From a virus, in the IMG/VR virus record IMGVR_UViG_3300030419_004779, positions 5,693 through 31,447 of that record: a stretch of DNA of 25,755 nt; one strand, 5' to 3'. A program made the position numbers and the translations under genes. The notes below the pieces were generated by a model that worked only from the letters and a program-made list of their open reading frames with translations, did no database searches and was not told where the DNA came from. Below are positions 1 through 9,200 of the stretch, piece by piece (the stretch's first letter is position 1; the number at the start of each line of letters is the position of its first letter).

Positions 1-3000
1 CTTATGGAAAGATTGTTGCATCATCATTTAGTGAGTGTTTCTATAAAGAAATTGATAGAGTAAACATTCCAGTAAATCTTGAATACGGTAATATTACAGA
101 ATCTCTTGTTTTAAAACAATATAATGCAATTAATGGTACAAGAATTGATAGACTTGATTTTGATTTAGAATCAGATGGAATTCCTATTTTTGCAAAGACT
201 TTTAATCCTCAAGATGCTTCAACTCTTAATCTTTCTACAGGACAGTTTACTATAGAGAATCATTGGTTCAGAACTGGTGAAGCATTAACTTATACTCCTA
301 AGTCTACTTATGTTGGAGTTGGATCAACTGCAATGACTTATGGAATTGGTCATCCTCTTCCTTCAGTTGTGTATGCTATTAGAGAAGATGATGATAACTT
401 TAAACTTGCAACAACCAGAAGTAATGCAATGGCTGGAACAAGTGTTTCCTTTGGATCATCTGGAGAGGGAAATAATCATGAACTTGCTATGGTTAAGAGC
501 AGTGAAAAAGCACTTATTACCATTGATAATTTAGCACAATATCCATTACTTTATACACCTTTAGTGCATACATTGTCTGGAAATGCTGGAGGACAAATTG
601 GTACAGCATCTACAATATTTGCACTAAGTGGAATATCTACGATAGGTCCAGAAGATATTTTGAGAATAGATGATGAGTATATGAAGGTTACAAGTGTTGG
701 TTTAGGAACAACTGCTATTGGACCAATAACTGGTGTAGGAAATTCAACACTAATTCAAGTTGATAGAGGATTTGTAGGATCATCTGCTACTGCACATACC
801 GATGATACTACTGTTAGACTCTATAAAGGTTCTTATAATATTATTGGTAGTAAAATTTACTTTACAGCACCACCAAGAGGAAATCCACAACTTCCATTAG
901 TTGATATTAGTAATATACCATCTGCAAAATCTGACTTTGCTGGAAGAGTATTTTTAAGAAATGATTATACAAGTAATCAAATATATGATGATATTTCTGG
1001 TCAATTTACAGGTATAGGTAGAACATTTGATCTTACCGTTGGTGGAGCAAATACTGCTGGAATTGGAACTACTGGTGGTAATGGTATTGTATTCATAAAC
1101 AGTGTTTTCCAAACACCAACAACTGTAAATAATCCACTTAATAACTATAAACTTGATGATGTTGGAAGGACAGGCATAACAAGTATTACCTTTAGTGGTA
1201 TTACTACTACTAATTCAGATGGTAGTAGAGGAAACCAGTTCCTATCAGAATCTGATGTAAATCTAAATCAAGTTCCAAGAGGTGGACTTATTGTTTCATT
1301 AGGTTCTTCTGGTGGAATAGGATATGCACCACTTATTGGGGCAGAAGTGATGCCTATACTTAATGCTTCAGGTGCAATCAGTGATATTGTTGGTATTGGG
1401 ACTACTTTAGGTCCTGTATCCAGATCACCTCTTTCTATTAGCACTGCATCTTATAACAATGTTACAGGCATCTTGAGTGTTACTACAACAAGAGATCATG
1501 GTTTTGTACTTGGAATTACAGATGATGTTGAAATGGTTGGGCTTCATTTTGCTTGTGATAGTGCACATTCTGGTGTAACTACAACTATCTTCCCAGATGC
1601 TAGTAATAATTACCCCTTCCATATTACTGGTATATCGTCTGCAAACACGTTTAGTGCTAAAGTAGGGGTATCTACCATAGTACACAATTACGTGGGTCAG
1701 GGGACGGTAATGTCGTGGCACGGCGACTTATCATTTGGTTCTGGGTATAATGATATTGTTTCCGTATCAATAGGGGTTACTGATAAAGGATATGATCATA
1801 AATTTGTAAGTGCTGCAACAAATGCTATTACTGGATCTAGTGGTCCATGGACACCTACAAATGCAGTTTATGAATCACATACTGGTAAATTAACTTTAAC
1901 TATTCCTAGTCATGGAAGAACCAGTGGTAACATTCAGATTGTTCAAGAGTCTCTGAAATTTACTTGCGATAGAGATAATCATCAAACTTATCATTATTAT
2001 CCAAGATCTACTGACCCTGCTGGTGGTGCATCGAATTTATCACTCACTAAGATTGATAATGATACTATTTCTGTTATTGTTGGTGCTGCAAGTAGTGGTA
2101 AAAATGCATCCATATCAGCACATCCAGTAGGAATTAACACACATATCTTCAGAGGTGCTACATCTAATGGAATTAGAAGATTAAGTGGTACTCCTGGTGA
2201 TCTTACTGCAACTAATGCTGTTTATACTCCTGCAACAGGAATAATGACAGTTACGACTGCTACTCATAGTTTATCTGCAGAAACCACTAAAAATGTAACT
2301 GATGCTGTTTATACTCCTGCAACAGGAATAATGACAGTTACTTCTTCATCACATGGATTTAGTAATGGTAATTTCATTAAGTTTGAAGATAGTTCACTAA
2401 CATTTAAGTGTAGTAAAGATGGATTTGTTACTGACCACACATATCCAAGATCAACAGATCCAATTTATAATAAGTGGGTAGCAATTTCTAATGTTACCAC
2501 TCATACATTTGAAGTCCAAGTTGGTACTGCAGTTACTGATGGAAACTTTACTCATACATGGGCTGGTGGTACTGCATCTAATGCTATTAAGAAAGCAAAT
2601 AGTTGGATTGGTATTGCTACAGGATCTATGTCGTTTACATGTGCTCAAGATTCTCATCAGTCTGTTCACACATATCCTAGAATAACTGATTCAGCACATT
2701 GGGATAGTGTTAATGTAACGGGAATAGAATCTGTACCTAATAGCACAACATTTACTATAAATGTTGGTAAATCCACTAATGGAAGTGGTGGTGCTTTAAC
2801 CTTTAATATTGATAATGCTGGAACGGATTATAAGAATCCTGAAATATATGTTTCTTCACCTAGCTATGAGAATTTAGAAGTTAATGGAATATCAAGATTA
2901 TCTGGTGGTACTGATACTGGAACAGGTCTTTTACTTGATGTCTCAGTTAGTGGAACATCAACTTCAGGAATTGGATCTGAAGTATATAATGTAGATTCTT

Positions 3001-4673
3001 TCGTCATTGCTAGAAATGGATATAATTTCCGACGAGGTGATATAATTGAACCTATTGGATTAGTAACACATAGAAATTTAATATCTGCAATAGAACGTTT
3101 CCAATTGAGTGTTGATGAGGTTTATTCTGATTCATTTGGTGCTTGGCAATTTGGTGAACTTGATTATATTGATACTATTGAAAATTATCAAGATGGTGCA
3201 AGAACAAGATTCCCATTATATTACAATAATGAATTACTGAGTTTTGAGAAACAGGAAGGAAGTGATGTAGAACTTCAAAATTGTTTATTGATCTTTATGA
3301 ATGGAATTCTTCAAGATCCTGGTGAGGCATATGTATTTGAAGGTGGAACTTCATTCTCCTTCCTTAAAGCACCAAGAGTTGAAGATAAAGTTGATGTCTT
3401 CTTCTACAGAGGCACAAGAGGAGATGATGATGAATTAATTACTGATATCCATGAAACTATAAAGAGAGGAGATATAGTACAAGCATTACAAAATAATGCT
3501 ATTACTGGTGTTGGTACTGAAGGTACAACATCTCAGGACAAGAGAACCGTCTTCGATTTATCATATTCCGATAAATTTGAAACCAATCTATATGGTGGTG
3601 CTGGAATAGATGAGATTAATTATAAACCACTTGCTTGGACGAAACAAAAAATTGATAAGCAAATTAATGGTGAAATGGTATCTAAAGCAAGAGATTCCAT
3701 TGAACCATTAGTATTCCCTACAGCAAAAATAATTGGTAATGTTGCAACTGGGGATAGTGAGATATTTGTTGAAGATGCAGACCTATTTGATTATGATGAT
3801 GCTTCAGATTTTGCCGGATTAGTTGTTTCTGGTGATAGTCCAGTTTCAGCTGCAATAACTGCTATTGTATCTGCTGCTGGTACTATCTCATCACTTGATA
3901 TTGTTAGTGCTGGTTCTGGATATGTTGGGGCAACAACTGATATTTGGATTTCTGCTCCATATGGTGTCGGTATTGGAACAACTGTGAGAGAAAAATATGC
4001 AGTTGCCGGAGTTTCAACTTTTGCAGAAGCAACTGCTACTATCACTAATGGTTCAATTACTGCTGCTACTCTTACGAATATAGGTTTAGGTTATTCTCAG
4101 ACAACTCCTCCTCAAGTATTAGTACCATTCCCGAATCCAACATATGAACTTGTTTCATCTATTGATATTATTCAAGGATTCTCAGGAATTGTAACTGGAA
4201 TAACTACAACAACAGTTGGAGTTTCTACTTTAGGATTTGAATTCTACTTGAGTAAAGATACCACTGGATGGACTGGACTTGCAGCAGGGAATCCAATTTA
4301 TATTTTTGATACTACTGTAGGTCATGGTGGAACATCTATTGATAGATCTGGAAGTGATGCTGCTGTAGTTGGTATAGGGACTACTTTCTTAGATAATATT
4401 TACATTATAGATTCTCAATCTACTTCCGATAAAACAGGTATTATTACCTGCTTAATGGCAAGTAATCCAGTTGGAATTGCCACTACAATGGGTACTTCTG
4501 AAATAGGTAAGTTCTCTTGGGGAAGACTGGGTGGAATATCTAGAGATTCTTCACCGATCTCTATAGGAATTACTGGATTTACCGTTAATTCTGGATTAAC
4601 AACGTTCCCAACAATTCAAAGAAGGAATGCTGGTATAAGAAGTACTGGTGCACTTCCTAAAAAAGTTGATTAA
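1..4673 (+). CDS. Large tail/baseplate structural protein in the T4 gp7 position (5' end outside window)
   Basis: The reading frame is open from base 3 without a stop, so the gene begins upstream and the ATG at 333 is internal. At least 1556 residues are visible. It lies directly before gp8, the place T4 gives to baseplate wedge initiator gp7 (1032 aa). I cannot match it to gp7 by motif, so that assignment is positional inference. The protein is rich in Gly, Thr, Ser and Ile, as expected of beta-structured virion proteins. Bases about 1440-2775 encode tandem modules, each opening with an AVYTPATG-type strand and carrying a Cys...His...YPRSTDP motif. Gly-Tyr repeats of the type also seen in gp14 lie near 2805-2862, 3897-3970 and 4075-4130. 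Bases about 3180-3430 encode a globular block including the motif LLIFMNGILQDPG. No transmembrane or signal segment is visible in the part present. Virion structural role is fairly sure; exact baseplate role is not. Confidence 0.75.
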   Translation, partial: YGKIVASSFSECFYKEIDRVNIPVNLEYGNITESLVLKQYNAINGTRIDRLDFDLESDGIPIFAKTFNPQDASTLNLSTGQFTIENHWFRTGEALTYTPKSTYVGVGSTAMTYGIGHPLPSVVYAIREDDDNFKLATTRSNAMAGTSVSFGSSGEGNNHELAMVKSSEKALITIDNLAQYPLLYTPLVHTLSGNAGGQIGTASTIFALSGISTIGPEDILRIDDEYMKVTSVGLGTTAIGPITGVGNSTLIQVDRGFVGSSATAHTDDTTVRLYKGSYNIIGSKIYFTAPPRGNPQLPLVDISNIPSAKSDFAGRVFLRNDYTSNQIYDDISGQFTGIGRTFDLTVGGANTAGIGTTGGNGIVFINSVFQTPTTVNNPLNNYKLDDVGRTGITSITFSGITTTNSDGSRGNQFLSESDVNLNQVPRGGLIVSLGSSGGIGYAPLIGAEVMPILNASGAISDIVGIGTTLGPVSRSPLSISTASYNNVTGILSVTTTRDHGFVLGITDDVEMVGLHFACDSAHSGVTTTIFPDASNNYPFHITGISSANTFSAKVGVSTIVHNYVGQGTVMSWHGDLSFGSGYNDIVSVSIGVTDKGYDHKFVSAATNAITGSSGPWTPTNAVYESHTGKLTLTIPSHGRTSGNIQIVQESLKFTCDRDNHQTYHYYPRSTDPAGGASNLSLTKIDNDTISVIVGAASSGKNASISAHPVGINTHIFRGATSNGIRRLSGTPGDLTATNAVYTPATGIMTVTTATHSLSAETTKNVTDAVYTPATGIMTVTSSSHGFSNGNFIKFEDSSLTFKCSKDGFVTDHTYPRSTDPIYNKWVAISNVTTHTFEVQVGTAVTDGNFTHTWAGGTASNAIKKANSWIGIATGSMSFTCAQDSHQSVHTYPRITDSAHWDSVNVTGIESVPNSTTFTINVGKSTNGSGGALTFNIDNAGTDYKNPEIYVSSPSYENLEVNGISRLSGGTDTGTGLLLDVSVSGTSTSGIGSEVYNVDSFVIARNGYNFRRGDIIEPIGLVTHRNLISAIERFQLSVDEVYSDSFGAWQFGELDYIDTIENYQDGARTRFPLYYNNELLSFEKQEGSDVELQNCLLIFMNGILQDPGEAYVFEGGTSFSFLKAPRVEDKVDVFFYRGTRGDDDELITDIHETIKRGDIVQALQNNAITGVGTEGTTSQDKRTVFDLSYSDKFETNLYGGAGIDEINYKPLAWTKQKIDKQINGEMVSKARDSIEPLVFPTAKIIGNVATGDSEIFVEDADLFDYDDASDFAGLVVSGDSPVSAAITAIVSAAGTISSLDIVSAGSGYVGATTDIWISAPYGVGIGTTVREKYAVAGVSTFAEATATITNGSITAATLTNIGLGYSQTTPPQVLVPFPNPTYELVSSIDIIQGFSGIVTGITTTTVGVSTLGFEFYLSKDTTGWTGLAAGNPIYIFDTTVGHGGTSIDRSGSDAAVVGIGTTFLDNIYIIDSQSTSDKTGIITCLMASNPVGIATTMGTSEIGKFSWGRLGGISRDSSPISIGITGFTVNSGLTTFPTIQRRNAGIRSTGALPKKVD
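1440..2775 (+). repeat. Tandem Cys/His/YPR repeat modules within the large baseplate protein
   Basis: Inside the first gene, a beta-strand opener of the form (T)NAVYxxxTGxLTVTxxxHG recurs near 1446, 1857, 2211 and 2298. It is followed by a 20-residue block with Phe-x-Cys, then one or two His, then Tyr-Pro-Arg. Clear copies of this block are at 1959-2018, 2403-2462 and 2634-2693, and a decayed copy lacking YPR is at 1548-1607. The module starting at 2211 is cut short after about 29 codons. These repeats look like serial small beta domains. I know no assigned function for them, although similar blocks occur in marine T4-like structural proteins as far as I recall. Confidence 0.7.
2211..2341 (+). 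repeat. 40-bp exact direct repeat, 87-bp period, in frame
   Basis: Bases 2215-2254 and 2302-2341 are identical over 40 bases. The match extends three more bases upstream beyond a single A/G mismatch. The offset of 87 bases is 29 codons, so the frame is kept. Both copies encode the strand AVYTPATGIMTVT that opens a YPR module. Conservation of synonymous positions indicates a recent duplication or slippage event that created a partial module. Confidence 0.9.
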
Positions 4674-4692
4674 ATTATAATTCTATAACCTT

Positions 4693-4700
4693 TATAAATA
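4693..4700 (+). promoter_or_regulatory. T4-type late promoter for gp8
   Basis: The sequence is TATAAATA, the exact consensus -10 element read by the T4-type late sigma factor gp55 with sliding-clamp activation. It sits in the 44-base gap between the large baseplate gene and gp8, ending 17 bases before the gp8 ATG. It shares the 14-mer TATAAATATCTAAA with the promoter at 14007. Transcription would start a few bases downstream, leaving a leader of only about 10 bases, and no Shine-Dalgarno sequence is visible. Confidence 0.85.
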
Positions 4701-4717
4701 TCTAAAAAACTATTAAT

Positions 4718-6274
4718 ATGCCAGCCGTCGTAACAGATCAATTCAGAATATCAAATGCAGGCAATTTTGTAGATTCTGTACTAGATACCAATAACTCTTA
4801 TTATGTCTTTTTAGGACTTCCGAATCCTGCAGTTCCTGTGTCTGGTTTTGGTAGAACTACAAGCGATAGTAGATGGGATAGTAATACACCATCTCCAACT
4901 GATAATCTCCAGTATAGTTCTCACTACAAGAACACTGCAATGTTTGGGAGAAAAGTTAGTAGTGCCAATATTAGAAGACTTATTAGAAAAGTCTCTTGGA
5001 CTACTAATACTCGATATGACATGTATAGGCATGATTATAGTATTTCAAATCCTGCACCAAATTCTGAATTAAGTAGATTATATGATAGTAATTATTATGT
5101 GATTAATAGTGATTATAAAGTTTATATCTGCATACATAATGGCTCTTCTGGAAGTAATCTAAAAGGTAATTTATCTAAAGATGAACCTACATTTTCAGAT
5201 TTAGAACCATCTGCAGCAGGAACAAGTGGAGATGGATATATTTGGAAATATCTATTTACTGTTTCTCCAAATGATATTATAAAATTTGATTCAACAGATT
5301 ATGTTGTAGTTCCAAATGAATGGGAAACATCTACAGACACTCAAATTCAGAATGTTAGGGAAGCTGGTGATTCTGATGTTAATTTGAATCAAATTAAAAC
5401 AGTTTATATTGCAGATGCTGGACAGGATTATTCGGATGGAGTTGTTAGTATTCTTGGGGATGGTACTGGAGCATCAGTATCCATTACTACTAATGATAAG
5501 GGTGCAATAACTGATGCAGTAATTACTGCTGGTGGTAGTGGGTATACATATGGAATAGTTGATTTAAAGACACTTCAACCAAAAGGTGGAAGTCTTCCAA
5601 ATCCAGCTAAGTTAATACCAATTATCCCACCATCAAGAGGGCATGGATATAATATTTACACTGAATTGGGAACTGATAAGGTATTAGTTTATGCTAGATT
5701 TGATGATTCTACTAAAGATTTTCCAGTAGACACTAAATTCTGTCAAGTTGGTATTGTAAAAAATCCAACTACATCTAGTTCTACTACTACAATTTTTACA
5801 GGGAGTGAATATTCTTCTCTCTATGCAATTAAACTTGATTCAGTAGGTTCCACTCCAACTGTTGGTGTTGCAATGACACAAGCAACTGCTTCAGGGGGAG
5901 TAGCACAAGGATATGTCGCATCATACGATAGTCAAACTCAAGTATTAAAATACTTCCAAGATCGTTCTTCATATTTTTCAAATGAAAAGGATCAGACTGA
6001 TGCTACTGATGTGAGTACTGTTTCTAATGTATTAGCATTTGAATCCTCATCTGCCCCTATTGCACCATTTACAGGTTCAGTAGATGAAGCATTTTCTGGA
6101 ATAAAAACTACTATAGATTCTAAAGAAATAAATTTAGGAGTAACCTTTACAGATGGACTTGCTGATCCAGAGATAAATAAAAAGACGGGTGATGTTATCT
6201 ACATTGATAATAGACCTCTTGTAGAAAGAGATTCTCGACAAAAAGAAGACGTTAAAATTATCCTGGAATTTTAA
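4718..6274 (+). CDS. 8: Baseplate wedge protein gp8
   Basis: This is the baseplate wedge subunit that, in T4, assembles with gp6, gp7, gp10, gp11, gp53 and gp25 into the baseplate wedges. The C-terminal stretch GDVIYIDNRPLVERD, ending in ILEF, aligns with the T4 gp8 end (GEMIYMENRPPI...ILFTF). The central GDGYIWKYLFTVSP and DYVVVPNEWE aligns with T4 GDGYVWEYLFEIPP and EYIVVPWPEE. At 518 residues it is much longer than T4 gp8 (334). Part of the excess is an inserted Gly-Tyr repeat block at residues about 225-290 (ADAGQDYSDG, TAGGSGYTYG). The start MPAVVTDQFRI at 4718 follows a late promoter closely; no ribosome binding site is evident. The stop is 6 bases from the next start, so the two genes are probably co-transcribed. 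Confidence 0.93.
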   Translation: MPAVVTDQFRISNAGNFVDSVLDTNNSYYVFLGLPNPAVPVSGFGRTTSDSRWDSNTPSPTDNLQYSSHYKNTAMFGRKVSSANIRRLIRKVSWTTNTRYDMYRHDYSISNPAPNSELSRLYDSNYYVINSDYKVYICIHNGSSGSNLKGNLSKDEPTFSDLEPSAAGTSGDGYIWKYLFTVSPNDIIKFDSTDYVVVPNEWETSTDTQIQNVREAGDSDVNLNQIKTVYIADAGQDYSDGVVSILGDGTGASVSITTNDKGAITDAVITAGGSGYTYGIVDLKTLQPKGGSLPNPAKLIPIIPPSRGHGYNIYTELGTDKVLVYARFDDSTKDFPVDTKFCQVGIVKNPTTSSSTTTIFTGSEYSSLYAIKLDSVGSTPTVGVAMTQATASGGVAQGYVASYDSQTQVLKYFQDRSSYFSNEKDQTDATDVSTVSNVLAFESSSAPIAPFTGSVDEAFSGIKTTIDSKEINLGVTFTDGLADPEINKKTGDVIYIDNRPLVERDSRQKEDVKIILEF

Positions 6275-6280
6275 AGAAAG

Positions 6281-9200
6281 ATGGCACAAAAAACAAATTT
6301 AAATATTAATCCATATTATGATGATTTTTCTTCAGATAAGAATTTTTATAAAGTATTATTTAAACCAGGATTTCCAGTTCAGGCAAGAGAATTAACAGGT
6401 TTACAATCTCTTTTACAAAATCAAGTAGAATCATTTGGTAATCATATATTTAAAGAAGGATCTGTAGTTAGTCCTGGTAATTTTACATATGACGGACAAT
6501 TTTATGCTGTAAAACTTAATCCTACTCAATCAGGAATTGATATATCTTTATATATTAATGAGTTTATAGGTAAAACTATAACAGGATCGGAATCAGGAAC
6601 AACAGCAAAAATTCAGAAAGTTGTTCTTACTTCAGAAAGCTCTGAAGTTGAATATTTAACAATATATGTTAAATATCTAGATTCTGATGATAATTTAGAA
6701 TTTAATCAATTCCAAGATGGGGAATTATTAAGCACAGACGAGAATGTAACTTATGGTAATACCACAATTACTGCAGGAACTTCTTTTGCATCTTTAATTA
6801 CTAGTGGTGCGACTGCTATTGGTTCAGCAGCATATATTGGAAATGCTGTTTATTTTGTTAGGGGTTATTTTGTAAATGTTACGCCACAAACTTTAATTTT
6901 AGATTATTATACAAATACTCCTTCATATAGGGTTGGATTCCAGGTTGATGAGTTAATTATTACCGCAAAAGATGATCCATCTTTATATGATAATGCTAAA
7001 GGATTTACTAATTATGCTGCACCTGGTGCTGATCGATTTAAAATTTCTTTATCTTTAACTAAAAAACCATTATCTGATACCAATGATACTAATTTTATTG
7101 AACTTTTAAGAGTTAAGGACGGAAAACTTAAGAAACTTAATGTAAAAACTCAATATAATGAAATTAGGGATTGGATTGCAGGAAGAACTTATGATGAATC
7201 TGGTGATTATGCTGTAAGACAATTTGATATTTCTGTACATAATTCACTAAATGATAGATTGGGTAATAATGGTATATTTTTTGCTGGTGAAAAAACAGAA
7301 GAGAAAAATGAACCTTCTGATGATTTAATGTGTGTTAAAGTATCTCCAGGATTAGCATATGTTAGGGGATATGAAGTTCCTAAGTCTGGTACTACACTTC
7401 TTGATGTTGAGAAACCAAGAGATACTGCTAATGTAGAAAATATGCAAATTCCCTTTGATATGGGGAATACATTGAGGATTAATAATGTATATGGAGTAGC
7501 ACAACATAAAAAAACAATATCTTTATATAATAGGAAAAGAGGAGATAGTGCAGCTCAAATAGGTGATGCACGGGTATATTCTTGTGATCTTGCTGATGGA
7601 TCATATGTTGATGATACCACTCAATGGAATTTAAGATTATATGATATTCAGACATATACAAAATTGACTTTAAATGCGACTGTAAGTGCTAGTGATATTC
7701 CAGCTACTGCTTTTATACAAGGTAAGAGTAGTGGTGCTAGTGGATATGCTACTGCTGCTGGTAGTGGTGGTTCTGTTGTTATGGTAAGACAAACTTCAGG
7801 AACCTTTGCTAAAGGGGAACCAATACTTGTTAATGGGATAGATTTTTCACGGACTATTAAAGAATTTATTGCTTATGGCACACAAAATATTAAATCAGTA
7901 GGTCAAACCAAGTCTGGTGATTATCCTGATTTTGCAGCAGATACAGTACTTGAGAAATTTAGATTACCTGGTCAAATTAGTCAACTTACTATTCCACCGA
8001 CATTAACTACTGGTGGTACATTTATTTGTACTTCTACTGGAAGCCAATTTGTTGGATTAAGAACAGATACAATTCTTTCATACCAAAGACCTGGATTTAG
8101 CACAGAGACATATAATAGAATAACTGCAGTTGCATCGGATGGATTATCGATTACATTAGGTCCAATAACTTCTGGTGCTGGTGCTGGTGTCACTGGTGTT
8201 TATGATGGTCAAATAATGGCTGGATTAACAACATCAACAATAGTTACTCCATCTGCTATGGCACCTTTAATAAGGGGTAGTGGAAAATTCTATGCACAAT
8301 TACCAGATTCAAATATTTCTTCTGTAGATCTTTATACCTCTCAATTTACAGTTACAGAGCAATTAACTAATCAATCAATAAGTGGTGGATCTCTGACATT
8401 TGATCTTTCAGATGTAACTGGAATATCAAGTGCTGTTTTCTCTACATATGATCAGGATAGATATTCTGTACATTATTCAGATGGAAATCAAGGTGCTGTT
8501 ACAAGTGATACATTTAGTCTTGATGGTGATGAAGTAACTATTACTGGATTAGAATCGGGTTCTATAACTGGTGTTACTGTTAATACAACCCTTTCTAAGT
8601 ATGGAGTTCAGAGTAAGATAAAGCAATATAATAGAAGTCAAACAGTTGATATAATACGTTCTAAGTATTCACAATCAGGAGTTGGTGTTAATACTTCTAT
8701 TGCCGATGGATTGAATTTTAATGAGTTTTATGGATTAAGAGTTCAAGATGAAGAAATTTGTCTAAATTATCCAGATGTAGCAAAGGTATTAAAAGTATAT
8801 GAATCTTTAAATTCTGGAGATGCTACATTAGATCAACTCCAATTTAGTGCATCTGCGAGTGTTCATACAAATGCTATAATTGGTGAAAATCTAACAGGTG
8901 CTACAAGCAATGCGATTGCAAGAGTTGTTTCTTCACCTTCCGCAAATAATTTAAAAATTGTTTATCTAACGGATGATAGACTTACTGTTGGAGAATCAGT
9001 AACATTTGAAGAATCTACTATAACTACTGATATTGAAACAATTACTTTAGGAAGTTATAAAGATATTACAAATTCATTTACTTTAGATAAAGGACAAAAA
9101 GATGAATATTATGATTATTCTAGGCTTGTTAGAAAGAAAAATACACAAGATCCTTCTAGAAGATTAAAAGTAGTATTAGATTATTATTCAGTACCTGCTA

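Noticed and set aside
333-335. ATG at 333 as the start of the first large gene
   Set aside because: The same frame is open back to base 3 with coherent coding sequence, so the gene begins before the window.
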